The notes beneath the pieces are model-generated. The model was not told the DNA's origin. It ran no database searches and worked only from the letters and a program-made list of their open reading frames with translations. Below are positions 32,349-45,329 of a DNA stretch of 64,000 bases, in pieces (within the stretch, counting starts at the first letter, position 1; every line of letters begins with the position of its first letter). This DNA comes from Mesorhizobium sp. Root102 (GTDB lineage Bacteria > Pseudomonadota > Alphaproteobacteria > Rhizobiales > Rhizobiaceae): the NCBI RefSeq assembly GCF_001425625.1, contig NZ_LMCP01000001.1, positions 63,430-127,429 on the forward strand. The letters are read 5' to 3'. The position numbers and the translations under genes are program-made.

Positions 32349-34994
32349 ATGCGCACGGACACCGGCCAGGTCTTCAAGCTCGAAGACTATCGCCCCAACG
32401 ACTACCTCATTCCGCAAACCAACCTCACTTTCCGCCTGTCGCCAGACGCAACGCACGTCACGGCCTTGCTCGCGGTCGAGCGCCGTGACGGCGTATCCGC
32501 GTCGGCACCATTGGTGCTCGACGGTGACGGGCTGACGCTCAAACGCATCGAGATCGACGGCAAGACGGTGATGCCGGCGGATTTTCTGGCGAGCCCAGAC
32601 CAGCTGACGATCCTCAAGCCGCCGGTCGCGCGCCGCTTCCAACTGCTCATCGTGACCGAACTGGCGCCGGTAGGCAACGAAGCCCTGATGGGCCTCTACC
32701 GCTCGAGCCATGTCTACTGCACACAATGCGAGGCGGAGGGCTTCCGCCGCATCACCTATTTCCTCGATCGACCCGACATCCTGTCTGTCTACACGGTGCG
32801 CATAGAAGCAATGCGCGACGAGGCGCCGCTGCTCCTGTCCAACGGCAACCCCGTCGACAAAGGCGACCTCGGCGACGGCTGGCACTATGCAGTGTGGCAC
32901 GACCCCTTCCCCAAGCCGTCCTATCTGTTCGCATTGGTGGCCGGCAATCTCGGCCGGCTCGCCGACAGTTTCGTCACCCTGTCCGGCCGCACGGTCGAGC
33001 TCGGCATCTATGTCGAGCCCGGCAAGGAGAAGCTGGCCGGCTACGCGATGGACGCCCTGAAGCGGTCGATGAAATGGGACGAGGAAGCGTTCGGCCGGGA
33101 ATACGATCTTGACGTCTTCAACATCGTCGCCGTGTCCGACTTCAACATGGGCGCGATGGAGAACAAGGGCCTCAACATCTTCAACGACAAATATGTTCTG
33201 GCCGACCAGGAGACCGCGACGGATGCCGATTTCGCCAATATCGAGGCGATCATCGCGCATGAGTATTTCCACAATTGGACAGGCAACAGAATCACTTGCC
33301 GCGACTGGTTCCAGCTCTGCCTGAAGGAAGGCCTGACCGTTTTCCGCGACCACGAATTCTCCGCCGACCAGCGCTCGCGAGCAGTCAAGCGCATCGCCGA
33401 AGTGCGCACCTTGCGCGCCCACCAGTTTCCCGAGGACCAGGGCCCGCTGGCGCATCCAGTGCGGCCGCGCCGCTACCGCGAGATCAACAATTTCTACACG
33501 GCGACGGTCTACGAGAAAGGCTCCGAAGTGGTGCGCATGATCCGCACAATTCTCGGAGTCGACGCCTTTCGCGCCGGCATGGATCTCTATTTCGAGCGGC
33601 ACGACGGTGACGCGGCGACGATCGAGGATTTCATCAAGGTGTTCGAGGATGCGTCCGGCCGCGACCTGTCGCAGTTCGCGCTCTGGTATCATCAGGCGGG
33701 AACGCCCAACCTGACGATCAGCTCGACGCACAATCCGGCTGCGCGGGAGTTCACGCTCGAAATCGAGCAGTCGGTGCCGCCGACACCCTCCGAAAGCCGA
33801 AAGCGGCTCATGCACATCCCGCTCGCCTTCGGCCTGATCGGCGCCGGCGGCAAGCCGGTCGACTATGCCGGCGTCGAGGGCGCTAGCGTCGAGGACGGCG
33901 TCATCCATGTGCGCAAGCGCCGCCACATGGTGCGGTTTTCAGGCGTCACTGAGCGCCCCGCCGTGTCGCTCAACCGCGGTTTTTCGGCCCCAGTGACACT
34001 GTCCGTCGAGCAGAAAGCCGACGACCAGTTCTTCCTCGCCCGCCATGACAGCGACGCCTTCTCGCGCTGGCAAGCCTTCAACACATTGCTGACCGACGCA
34101 CTGATTGCCGCCTTCCGAGAAATCCTCGGCGGCAAGCAGCCGGTCTTCGCGGCGCGTCTGACCGAACTCGCCGGCAGTATCGCCGGCGACGAGACGCTGG
34201 AGCCGGCCTACCGCGCGCTGGCGCTGGCACTGCCCGGCGAAGCCGACATCGCCCGCGACATCGGCAGGAACATCGACCCCGATGCCATCTATGCGGCTCG
34301 CGAGGCGCTGACGCTGGTGATCGGCACCGCGAACCGGGATGCTTTTTCGAGCCTCTACCTCAGCCTTGCCGACAAGGCAGCGTTCAGCCCTGACGCGGCG
34401 AGCGCCGGACGACGCGCCTTGCGCAACACCCTGCTGGATTATCTATCGCTGCAGCCGGGCGGAGCAGCCCTCGCCGCCGGGCATTTCCAGTCCGCGACCA
34501 ACATGACCGACCGCGCGGCAGCGCTTGCCGTGCTCGCGCATCGTCACCACGGTTCGCCCGAAGCGATCGAGGCGCTGGCGGCTTTCGAGACGGCCTATGG
34601 GTCCGACCCGCTGGTCATGGACAAATGGTTCCAGATCCAGGCCAGCGTTCCGGGGCCGCAAACCGTCGACACAGTGAGGGACCTCACCAGCCACCCGGCC
34701 TTCTCGATGGGCAATCCGAACCGGGTGCGCTCGTTGATCGGCACGTTCTCCAGTGCCAACCAGACCGGCTTCCATCGTGCTGACGGCGAAGGCTACTGGT
34801 TCTTTGCTCAGACTGTGCTCGAGGTCGAAAAGCGCAACCCGCAGGTAGCGGCAAGGCTGGCGACGGCGCTCAGATCGTGGCGTTCGCTCGAACCTCTGCG
34901 GCAGGCCAAGGCCAGGGAAGCGCTGCTTTCGATCGCCGGCGCCGAAAACCTGTCGGCGGATCTGAGGGATATCGTCGAGCGCACGCTGGCGTGA
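32349..34994 (+). CDS. pepN: Aminopeptidase N
   Basis: An 881-residue M1-family zinc aminopeptidase that removes N-terminal residues from peptides in the cytoplasm. The substrate motif GAMENKGLN starts at residue 268. The zinc site is H304-E305-x-x-H308 (HEYFHNW) with E327 nineteen residues later (CLKEGLTVF). Family-specific pieces LTFRLSPDATHV and YTATVYEKGSEVVRMI (the latter as FYTATVYEKGSEVV) are present, and the length matches the E. coli PepN class. A 134-nt inverted repeat follows the stop codon. It stands just upstream of the pleC-like kinase in the same direction, with its own transcription likely. Confidence 0.96.
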   Translation: MRTDTGQVFKLEDYRPNDYLIPQTNLTFRLSPDATHVTALLAVERRDGVSASAPLVLDGDGLTLKRIEIDGKTVMPADFLASPDQLTILKPPVARRFQLLIVTELAPVGNEALMGLYRSSHVYCTQCEAEGFRRITYFLDRPDILSVYTVRIEAMRDEAPLLLSNGNPVDKGDLGDGWHYAVWHDPFPKPSYLFALVAGNLGRLADSFVTLSGRTVELGIYVEPGKEKLAGYAMDALKRSMKWDEEAFGREYDLDVFNIVAVSDFNMGAMENKGLNIFNDKYVLADQETATDADFANIEAIIAHEYFHNWTGNRITCRDWFQLCLKEGLTVFRDHEFSADQRSRAVKRIAEVRTLRAHQFPEDQGPLAHPVRPRRYREINNFYTATVYEKGSEVVRMIRTILGVDAFRAGMDLYFERHDGDAATIEDFIKVFEDASGRDLSQFALWYHQAGTPNLTISSTHNPAAREFTLEIEQSVPPTPSESRKRLMHIPLAFGLIGAGGKPVDYAGVEGASVEDGVIHVRKRRHMVRFSGVTERPAVSLNRGFSAPVTLSVEQKADDQFFLARHDSDAFSRWQAFNTLLTDALIAAFREILGGKQPVFAARLTELAGSIAGDETLEPAYRALALALPGEADIARDIGRNIDPDAIYAAREALTLVIGTANRDAFSSLYLSLADKAAFSPDAASAGRRALRNTLLDYLSLQPGGAALAAGHFQSATNMTDRAAALAVLAHRHHGSPEAIEALAAFETAYGSDPLVMDKWFQIQASVPGPQTVDTVRDLTSHPAFSMGNPNRVRSLIGTFSSANQTGFHRADGEGYWFFAQTVLEVEKRNPQVAARLATALRSWRSLEPLRQAKAREALLSIAGAENLSADLRDIVERTLA

Positions 34995-34995
34995 G

Positions 34996-35129
34996 TTCCC
35001 TCCCCCTTGAGGGGAGGATGCCCAGCGAAGCGAGGCGGGTGGGGTCGTCTCAAGTCGAGCACTGCCGCAATGACCCCACCCGTCCATCCGCTTCGGCGGC
35101 TGTCCACCCTCCCCTCAAGAGGGAGGGAC
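34996..35129. repeat. Intergenic inverted repeat between pepN and the kinase
   Basis: Left arm TTCCCTCCCCCTTGAGGGGA and its continuation pair with the right arm ending CCTCCCCTCAAGAGGGAGGG; the central GGGTGGGGTC and GACCCCACCC also match. It is similar in plan to the element at 1628-1777 and probably of the same family. It can serve as a pepN terminator. Confidence 0.75.
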
Positions 35130-35282
35130 AAGACAGTTTCGGCGTTATTTTAGTCGATTTTTAATCTTTTTTCGCCGGAGCACTGGACAAGGCGAATCAC
35201 CTTTGATTCTTTACTGACGATTCGGATGTGCGGCGTTTGCCGGATCAACAAGCAGCATAGGCAAATTCGGGGAGTGCCATTT

Positions 35283-37604
35283 ATGGCGAAGGCGGACGCG
35301 TGGGGCGCGCCCGGAGGGACGGCATTTGCGCATCGTGAGACGCGCAGCGACGGCCTTGCCGGGAATACGCGGCTCATCGCCGAACCGGCCTACCGGCGGC
35401 TTCTGGCCGCCGAGCCGCTGCTACGCCGATCGATACCCGTCCTCATCATCACATTCCTGATCGTAATCGCGGCACTGCGCGTGCTGTCGCTGATGAACGA
35501 GCGCGATGATGTCGAGCGCAATGCCAAGGCGATCCTGACGCTGGCGGCGGGGCAACTGGCCAGTTCGCTCGCCACCACCTCGGACACGGTGCCGGGCGCT
35601 ATCCAGGATCTGCTGGAGACCACCAGCCGTCAGGGCGCGATGGGCCGCAGCCATGTGCTCGTCATCACCGACAGTGCTTTCAAGATCGTCGCGGTGACAC
35701 CGCGCTCGGTGCCATGGCAGGGCCATTCGCTCGACGGCCTCGTCGAGGGCGGCCAGCCATTGTTCATGTTCGGCGATCGCGCCGGTGTCATGGATGTCAA
35801 CATCGACGGACGTGACTGGTATGCGGCGGTCAGCCTGGCGAATGGCCAGAAGGGTGCGTCGGCGGCCCTGGTGCCGCAGGACGCGGTCTTCGATGCCTGG
35901 CGCAAGACTGTTTCGCTGAACGTCACCCTGTTCGTGCTGACGGCCGGCGTGCTGATCGTCATCCTCTATGCCTATTTCGGCCAGGCGGCGCGCGCACAGG
36001 CGGCTGACCGCATCTACCTCGAGGCGCATCAGCGCATCGACATGGCACTGGTTCGCGGCCGCTGCGGTCTGTGGGACTGGGACATGGTGCGCGGCAAGAT
36101 GTACTGGTCGCGCTCTATGTACGACATGCTCGGCTACAAGCCCTGCGACACGATGCTGTCCTTCGGCGAGGTCGATCAGATCATCCATCCCGAGGACGGG
36201 GACCTGTTCGAACTCGCCAACAGAATTGTCGCACGCGAGATCGACCATATCGACCAAGTTTTCCGGATGCGGCATTCCGACGGCCAATGGGTATGGATGC
36301 GCGCCCGGGCACAAGTCATCGATCCGGAAGCCCCGGAGATCCAGCTGATCGGCATCGCCGTCGATGTCACCGAACAGCGTCATCTGGCGCTGCGTTCCGA
36401 GGCGGCCGACCTTCGCCTCAGAACGGCGATCGAGAACATCAATGAATCCTTCGTGCTGTGGGATTCGGCGCAGCGCCTGATCATGTGCAATTCCAAATAC
36501 CAGCAGGACAACGGGCTTTCGGACCGCGACGTGATGCCGGGCGTCACGCGCGCGGCATTGGAAGAACGCATGCTGGCCTTTGCTTCCGAACGGCGGCTCG
36601 CCAACACCAGCGGATTGCAAGGCGGCGCCACTTTCGAGCGCCAGTTGGCGGATGGCCGCTGGCTGCAGGTCAACGAACTGAAGACCAGGGACGGCGGCAT
36701 CGTCTCGGTCGGTTCCGACATCACCCAGATCAAGCTGCACCAGGAGAAGCTGGTCGACAGTGAGCGCCGGCTTATGGCGACGATCCATGATCTCAGCCTC
36801 GCCCGGCGGGCGGAAGAGGAGCGTTCGCGCGAACTGGTCGACCTCAACCGCAAATACATGAAGGAAACCGAACGGGCCGAAGCGGCGAACCGGGCCAAAT
36901 CCGAATTCCTGGCCAACATGTCGCATGAGTTGCGCACGCCGCTGAACGCCATCATCGGTTTCTCCGAACTGATGGAACAGGGGCTGTTCGGCCCGCTCGG
37001 ATCGGAGCGCTACGAGGAATATGCCACCGACATCAACAGCAGCGGCAAATATCTGCTGGGCGTCATCAACGACATTCTCGACATGTCCAAGATCGAGGCC
37101 GGCCAGTTCTCGCTGGACCGGGAGGAGATCGACCTTGGCCCGCTGATCAGCGAAACGGTTCGCGTCGTTTCGCTGCAAGCGGCGCAAAAGGCCATCACCG
37201 TGGAAACCCGCATCGCCGACGCGCTGACGCTGGTCGCCGATCGCCGGGCGATCAAGCAGATCGTCATCAACCTTTTGTCCAACGCGGTGAAATTCACCGG
37301 CCAGGGCGGCCACATATCGGTCAGGGCCCGCAACACATCCGGCGCGCTGGTGCTGACGATCGAGGACAATGGCTGCGGCATCCCCAAGGATGCGCTCGGC
37401 AAGCTCGGACGGCCCTTCGAACAGGTGCAGAACCAGTTCTCCAAGAGCCATGCCGGGTCCGGCCTTGGCCTCGCCATCTCGCGCTCGCTGGCTGAACTCC
37501 AGGGCGGCGCGCTGAAGATCCGTTCGACCGAAGGTGTCGGCACGATCGTATCGGTGCGCATTCCGGTGAAGAAGGCCGCGCCTGCCATCAGGGTCGCGGC
37601 CTGA
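35283..37604 (+). CDS. pleC: PleC/DivJ/PdhS-family sensor histidine kinase
   Basis: A 773-residue membrane kinase. Transmembrane helices lie at about 51-70 and 211-232 with a ~140-residue periplasmic sensor between them. Two PAS domains follow (about 250-375, GLWDWDMVRGKMYWS and WVWMRARAQV, and about 385-490, NESFVLWDSAQRLIM). The HisKA domain carries the phosphorylated H548 in ANMSHELRTPLNAIIGFSE; the continuation FGPLG, YATDINSSGKYLLGV and NDILDMSKIEAG is typical of kinases that act on DivK. HATPase follows with DNGCGIPKD. The ATG at 35283 follows GGGGAG. Naming it PleC rests on the HisKA sequence and on remembered synteny with glnE in Sinorhizobium; PdhS is the alternative. Confidence 0.75.
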   Translation: MAKADAWGAPGGTAFAHRETRSDGLAGNTRLIAEPAYRRLLAAEPLLRRSIPVLIITFLIVIAALRVLSLMNERDDVERNAKAILTLAAGQLASSLATTSDTVPGAIQDLLETTSRQGAMGRSHVLVITDSAFKIVAVTPRSVPWQGHSLDGLVEGGQPLFMFGDRAGVMDVNIDGRDWYAAVSLANGQKGASAALVPQDAVFDAWRKTVSLNVTLFVLTAGVLIVILYAYFGQAARAQAADRIYLEAHQRIDMALVRGRCGLWDWDMVRGKMYWSRSMYDMLGYKPCDTMLSFGEVDQIIHPEDGDLFELANRIVAREIDHIDQVFRMRHSDGQWVWMRARAQVIDPEAPEIQLIGIAVDVTEQRHLALRSEAADLRLRTAIENINESFVLWDSAQRLIMCNSKYQQDNGLSDRDVMPGVTRAALEERMLAFASERRLANTSGLQGGATFERQLADGRWLQVNELKTRDGGIVSVGSDITQIKLHQEKLVDSERRLMATIHDLSLARRAEEERSRELVDLNRKYMKETERAEAANRAKSEFLANMSHELRTPLNAIIGFSELMEQGLFGPLGSERYEEYATDINSSGKYLLGVINDILDMSKIEAGQFSLDREEIDLGPLISETVRVVSLQAAQKAITVETRIADALTLVADRRAIKQIVINLLSNAVKFTGQGGHISVRARNTSGALVLTIEDNGCGIPKDALGKLGRPFEQVQNQFSKSHAGSGLGLAISRSLAELQGGALKIRSTEGVGTIVSVRIPVKKAAPAIRVAA

Positions 37605-37607
37605 GCG

Positions 37608-37638
37608 GCAGGCTCCGACTGACACCGCCGGAGCCTGC
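37608..37638. terminator. Hairpin between the kinase and EF-hand genes
   Basis: GCAGGCTCCG (37608-37617) pairs with CGGAGCCTGC (37629-37638) around an 11-nt loop, between two converging stop codons. No T tract follows, so termination by it alone is uncertain. Confidence 0.5.
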
Positions 37639-37649
37639 TCCAGACGGCC

Positions 37650-38129
37650 TCACTGCATATCGCTGTTGTCGCCGTCGTCACTCCATTGACCGTGACGGCC
37701 GAAGCGGCCGCCCTTCGGCAATTCGCTCTTTTCGATCTTGCCGTCATTGTTCCTGTCGAGCATTGCGAAGACCTTCTTCTCACGACTGGTGAGATCGTCT
37801 GTGGTCAGCGTGCCGTCGCCCTTGGTGTCGTAGCGGGCGATAATGCGTTTGGCCATCTGCTCGAAACGCGCCTTCTCAAGCGCATCGGCAAGCTGGGCGA
37901 CGGTCAGCTTGCCGCCATTGTCGGCGACGAGCGTCTTCAGCCGCGCGTTCATGGCGTCCGAAAACTGGTCGAAGGTGATGGTGCCGCCGGAATCGCTCAT
38001 CGCCTTGTTGAGGCGCATCATCGTGCCCTCGCGCATTTTTTCACTTGCATTGTTTTCGGCATAGGCCGTGGTGCCGACGGCGCCGGCCAAGGCTACGAAG
38101 GCAAGGGCAAGTTTGGTTGACTTTCTCAT
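37650..38129 (-). CDS. Exported EF-hand protein
   Basis: A 159-residue protein with a signal peptide (MRKSTKLALAFVALAGAVG, cut near AYA-EN). Two canonical EF-hand loops lie at 101-112 (DTKGDGTLTTDD) and 125-136 (DRNNDGKIEKSE), with weaker half-sites before them (SGGTITFDQF and NGGKLTVAQL). It should bind calcium in the periplasm. The C-terminus is rich in Gly, Arg and Asp. The ATG at 38129 follows AGGAGAAG. Proteins of this kind are common in rhizobia; no partner is known to me. It lies downstream of glnE in the same direction with 51 nt between. Confidence 0.82.
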   Translation of the reverse strand: MRKSTKLALAFVALAGAVGTTAYAENNASEKMREGTMMRLNKAMSDSGGTITFDQFSDAMNARLKTLVADNGGKLTVAQLADALEKARFEQMAKRIIARYDTKGDGTLTTDDLTSREKKVFAMLDRNNDGKIEKSELPKGGRFGRHGQWSDDGDNSDMQ

Positions 38130-38180
38130 GGTCTTCTCCTGTTGCATCGTCACCCCCGATGCGATCCGGCAGGCCGTTCA

Positions 38181-41182
<3,002 letters not shown>

Positions 41183-41183
<1 letters not shown>

Positions 41184-42658
41184 CAGTGGTCCTCCCGTGC
41201 CGGGAAACTCATGACCACGAATAATCCGGGATTGCCAGGCAAGAGATCAAGCCGGCCATTGTGAAACGTCATGACGGCCTTGGCGAGGCTGAGGCCAAGG
41301 CCGGAACCCGGCTGCGAACGGCTCTTCTCCAGCCGCACGAAACGTTCCGTCGCGCGGGCGCGGTCGCCGTCGTCAGGAATGCCGTGGCCATTGTCGGCAA
41401 CCGACAGGCGGACACCCGCACCGACCCGCTCGAGCGCCACGCGCACGGCCGGCTGGGCACTGGCGCCGGTCGAATATTTGATGGCGTTGTCGACGATGTT
41501 CGACAGCGCCTGGCCGATCAGTTCGCGGTTGCCGTTGACGAAGGTCGCCTCTCGAACATCCGCCTCGAGCGAGACACCCGCCTCCTCCGCCACCGGCTCA
41601 TAGAGTTCGACGACATCGCGCACGGCTTCCGCAAGATCGACGCGGTTGGTGTTCTCCGAGGAGTAGCCAGCCTCCAGCCGAGAGATCATCAAGATGGCGT
41701 TGAAGGTCTTTATCAGTTGGTCGGACTCGGCAATGGTGCCTTCCAGCGCCTGCCGGTAGTCTGATGTCTTGTGCTTGCCGGAAAGCGTCGCTTCGGCCCG
41801 GTTGCGCAACCGGGTCAGCGGCGTCTTCAGATCATGCGCGATGTTGTCGGAAACCTGCTTCAAACCTTCATTGAGCGTAGCGATCCTGGCCAGCATGGCA
41901 TTGAGATTTTCGGAAAGCCGGTCGAACTCGTCACCGACGCCGGTCACCGGCAGCCGGCCCGACAGATCGCCGCCCATGATGCGACGGCTGGCTTCCGACA
42001 CGCTGTCGATGCGCTTCAGCGCTGCGCGGCCGACAAAGAACCAGATCAGCAATCCGCCAAGCCCCATCATGCCGAGCGCCAGCATCAGTGCGCGGCGTAT
42101 GACAGCGCGAAACCGCTCGGGTTCGCCGAGGTCGCGGCCGACCAGCATGATCATCTGGTTCGGTAGCCGCAGCACCAGCGCAATGGCGTTATGGCCCTTT
42201 TCGCCCTGAGCCTGCGCGTCGCTCTGCTCGGGTTGGGTGCTTCCCTGTTCGGCGGGCAGATTGCGCAGACGCTCGAGTTCTCCTTCGCCAAAGCGCTGGT
42301 AGGAGAAAGGACTGCTGGTCCAACCTTCGGTTTCGAGAACGCCAGGTTCGAGGCTCTGCACATTGCCGGTCAGAATCTGGCCGTTGGCGTCGGCGATCAG
42401 ATAGAGATTGGCGCCGGGCTGGCGCGAGCGCGCCTCGACCACACGGACCAACACCGGCAGTCCGCCGCGTTGATAGGCGCGAGCCAGACCGAGCACCTCG
42501 TCATTGATGGTGTCCTGGGTCTGCGCCGTCAGCATGCGCGCCGACAGGGAGGTCATGTAGAAGACAAGCGCCACCGCGCAGAGCGCGAAGAGCAGGAGGT
42601 AGAGCGCCGAAAGCCGCGCTGCCGTCGTCTTCATGATGGCTGGCACGGAAAGAGCCAT
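41183..42658 (-). CDS. Sensor histidine kinase (HAMP type) of a rhizobial glnE-degP cluster
   Basis: A 491-residue membrane kinase. Transmembrane helices at about 17-35 and 188-209 bracket a ~150-residue periplasmic sensor, followed by HAMP (LKRIDSVSEASRRIMGGDLS), HisKA with H275 in SDNIAHDLKTPLTRLRN, and HATPase with NGHGIPDDGDR. Its response regulator is encoded directly upstream. Translation start is uncertain: ATG at 42658, or ATG at 42634 beginning MKTTAARL. The stop overlaps the glnE start by 1 nt. I recall orthologues next to degP in Sinorhizobium but no established signal or target. Confidence 0.9.
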
Positions 42659-42665
42659 GCCGCCG

Positions 42666-43340
42666 CTAGCCGCCCTTCAGCATATAGCCGGCGCCGCGAA
42701 CCGTATGCAGGATGGGCTTATCGAAGCCCTTCTCGATCTTGCCTCGCAGCCGCGAGACGTGGACGTCGATGACATTGGTCTGCGGATCGAAATGATAGTC
42801 CCAGACATTTTCGAGCAGCATGGTGCGCGTCACCACCTGGCCGGCATGCCGCATCAGATATTCGAGCAAACGAAATTCACGCGGCTGCAGCGTAATCTCA
42901 CGCGCCGCTCGGCGGACCGAATGCGACAGCCTGTCGAGTTCGAGATCGCCGACGCGGTAGACGGTTTCGGCTTCCTTGGCGCTGGCGCGGCGGTTCAGAA
43001 CCTCGACGCGGGCCAGAAGCTCGGAAAAGGCATAGGGCTTGGTCAGATAGTCGTCACCGCCGGCGCGCAGGCCGGTGACCCGGTCATCGACCTCGCCCAG
43101 CGCCGACAGGATCAGCACCGGCGTCGTGTTGCCCCTGGATCTCAGACCGGCAATGACCGACAGGCCGTCGCGACGCGGCATCATCCGGTCGATGACCATC
43201 ACGTCGTAGTCGCCGGCATCGGCGAGCGCGAAACCGGTTTCGCCGTCACCGGCGACATGCGCGGTGTGACCGGCCTCGGTAAAGGCTTTCTGCAGGTAAT
43301 CCGCGGCCTCGCGATCGTCTTCTATGACGAGAATCTTCAT
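42666..43340 (-). CDS. OmpR-family response regulator, partner of the 41183-42658 kinase
   Basis: A 224-residue DNA-binding response regulator. The receiver domain has the acidic pair in IEDD, phospho-acceptor D51 (MVIDRMMPRRDG) and the conserved Lys of YLTKPYAF. The winged helix (about 125-222) ends LHTVRGAGYMLKG. The ATG at 43340 begins the conserved MKILVIEDD. It precedes its kinase by 7 nt. A gap of ~316 nt with hairpins separates it from degP, so this pair probably has its own promoter and may answer envelope stress together with degP; that link is by position only. Confidence 0.93.
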   Translation of the reverse strand: MKILVIEDDREAADYLQKAFTEAGHTAHVAGDGETGFALADAGDYDVMVIDRMMPRRDGLSVIAGLRSRGNTTPVLILSALGEVDDRVTGLRAGGDDYLTKPYAFSELLARVEVLNRRASAKEAETVYRVGDLELDRLSHSVRRAAREITLQPREFRLLEYLMRHAGQVVTRTMLLENVWDYHFDPQTNVIDVHVSRLRGKIEKGFDKPILHTVRGAGYMLKGG

Positions 43341-43656
43341 AGGACTGTTATACGCGATTTCACCGGAAGGTTGAGTGGCAGACATCTGCATTATGGCCTT
43401 TGCCAAAGCGCATCGAGGTCAAGTTCATCCGAAGCCGTGCGCGATAAATCCTCGCTCCCGATGTTGTTGCATCAGCGCTTTTGAATTGTGCGGCAGCGGG
43501 ACGATGGGAGGCCCGCTGCCGCCGGGGGAGAGCGCGATGACTGACTAACGCGCGCTCCTCCATGCTTTCCCGTGCGGCGGCTCGGGGGTGTTTGAAACTG
43601 CCGCACTGGAAAAGTCGAACGGCTTCCGAAACCGAACTCCGGTTCCGGGGCCAGCG
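43341..43656. other. Intergenic region between degP and the response regulator
   Basis: 316 nt with no coding signal. It holds two GC hairpins: GCGGCAGCGGG (43490-43500) with CCCGCTGCCGC (43512-43522), and GAGCGCG with CGCGCTC around 43530-43555. These probably end the degP transcript (minus strand). The right-hand part should carry the promoter of the response regulator. Confidence 0.5.
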
Positions 43657-45198
43657 TCAGCCCTTGGCGACGGGCAGCGCGACGAAACGATTGGTGTCGT
43701 CGCGGGTGATCTGCATCAGCACTGCCTTGCGGCCGGATTTGACTGCATCGGTCATCGCCTTGGTGACGTCGTCGGTGCCGTTCACCTCGGTCGAATTGAC
43801 AGCGGTGATGACGTCGCCCGGCTGAATGCCTCGATCGGCGGCATCGCTGTCGGGATCGACGTCGGTTACCACCAGCCCCTTGCCGTTTTCGGACTTTGTG
43901 ACGGTCAGGCCGAGGTCGGCCAGCGTGTCGGGCTTGGCCGGAGCGGCGGGCTGCTGCTGGTCGTTCGAAGCCTGCTTATCGCTCGAAGGCAGTTTGCCGA
44001 GATCGACCTTGAGCGTCTCGCTCTTGCCGTCGCGCCACACGGTGACGTCGACCGACTTGCCGGGCGAGTAGGCGCCGATCAACCGGGCCAGTTCCTTCGG
44101 CGAAGCAACGTCCTTGCCGTCGACCTGGGTGATCACGTCACCAGCAGTGATGCCGGCCTTCTTGCCGGGACCAGCGTCCTGAGCGCTCGACACCAACGCG
44201 CCGTTGTTGGACTTCAGACCGAGCGACTCGGCGATGTCGGACGTCACCGGCTGGATTTCGACGCCGAGCCAGCCGCGCTGCACCGCACCGTTCTTCATCA
44301 GGTCCTCAACGACCTGCTTGGCGGTCGAGGCAGGAATGTCGAAGGCGATACCGACGCTGCCGCCGGAGGGCGAGAAGATCGCGGTGTTGATGCCGACGAC
44401 CTGGCCGTTGAGGTTGAAGGTCGGACCGCCCGAATTGCCGCGATTGACCGAGGCATCGATCTGGATGAAGTCGTCATAGGGGCCGGCGCCGATGTCGCGG
44501 CCACGGGCCGAGACGATGCCGGCGGTGACGGTACCACCGAGACCGAATGGATTGCCGACGGCCACCACCCAGTCGCCGACACGAACCTTGGAATCGTCGG
44601 CAAAGTCGACATAGGTGAACTTGCCGCCACCCTCGACCTTCAACACGGCGAGATCGGTGCGCGGATCGGTGCCGATCAGTTTGGCGTCGAGTTCCTTACC
44701 ATCGTTGGTCACCACGGTGAAGGCCGAGCCTTCCGAAACGACGTGGTTGTTGGTGACGAGATAGCCGTCCTCGGAAATGAAGAAGCCGGACCCTTGCGCC
44801 ACCGGGCGGGGCTGGTCGTTGTGGTGGTCGCGGTTGCCGAACCGGCGATGTCCGCCATCATTCTGGTCGCCAAAGCCACGGAATTCCTTGAAGAAGCGGC
44901 GCAACTGCGGATTGTCGGGAAGGTTGTCCATTCCGTCGGAGCCCTGGTCGAAGCCGTCATCGGCCGCGGGTTGGATCTTGGCCTTGACCTTGACGCTGAC
45001 GACGGCAGGAGAAACGCGCTCGACGACATCGGCGAAGCCCGGCACCTGCGGTGCCTCGACGCGCACAGCGTCGGCCAGAACAGGGCTGGTTCCACTGGTC
45101 AGTGCGCCGACGCCGATCGCACCGGCCACGGCGATGGACGCGGCGGCAGCCATGAGACGCTTGCGGGTGACGGAATATGAATGGGGGGCAGTATTCAT
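43657..45198 (-). CDS. degP: Periplasmic Do-family serine protease DegP
   Basis: A 513-residue HtrA protease and chaperone that degrades misfolded envelope proteins. A twin-Arg-free signal/anchor segment (LMAAAASIAVAGAIGVGAL) follows a short cytoplasmic start. The catalytic triad is H152 (TNNHVVSEG), D182 (RTDLAVLKV) and S256 (NRGNSGGPTF). Two PDZ domains follow (about 295-385, GWLGVEIQPV, and about 410-510, DPDSDAADRGIQPGDVI), joined by a Gln/Pro-rich linker. The ATG at 45198 is preceded by AGAGGA; earlier in-frame starts read through the promoter region. It follows the ccm operon in the same direction with a 131-nt gap. Confidence 0.96.
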   Translation of the reverse strand: MNTAPHSYSVTRKRLMAAAASIAVAGAIGVGALTSGTSPVLADAVRVEAPQVPGFADVVERVSPAVVSVKVKAKIQPAADDGFDQGSDGMDNLPDNPQLRRFFKEFRGFGDQNDGGHRRFGNRDHHNDQPRPVAQGSGFFISEDGYLVTNNHVVSEGSAFTVVTNDGKELDAKLIGTDPRTDLAVLKVEGGGKFTYVDFADDSKVRVGDWVVAVGNPFGLGGTVTAGIVSARGRDIGAGPYDDFIQIDASVNRGNSGGPTFNLNGQVVGINTAIFSPSGGSVGIAFDIPASTAKQVVEDLMKNGAVQRGWLGVEIQPVTSDIAESLGLKSNNGALVSSAQDAGPGKKAGITAGDVITQVDGKDVASPKELARLIGAYSPGKSVDVTVWRDGKSETLKVDLGKLPSSDKQASNDQQQPAAPAKPDTLADLGLTVTKSENGKGLVVTDVDPDSDAADRGIQPGDVITAVNSTEVNGTDDVTKAMTDAVKSGRKAVLMQITRDDTNRFVALPVAKG

Positions 45199-45329
45199 GG
45201 ATCTCGTATCCTCTTTCAAAGGGATGCTGCTTGATCGGCATCCTCGGGACAAGACAATTAGAGTGGCGCACATTACAGCGCCATTTCCGACACATGAAAC
45301 TTTGGTAATGTTTGGCAGCGACCGCGGCG

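Noticed and set aside
29886..33926. Very long minus-strand frame of 1346 codons reading through the pepN region
   Set aside because: The first ~560 codons are antisense to pepN, are Arg/His/Asp-biased and match no domain. The conserved protein begins at the ATG at 32240.
35421..37625. 734-codon frame antisense to the PleC-like kinase
   Set aside because: A mirror of the GC-rich coding strand: His, Arg and Gln rich, without domain motifs, and its frame follows codon bias of the sense gene.
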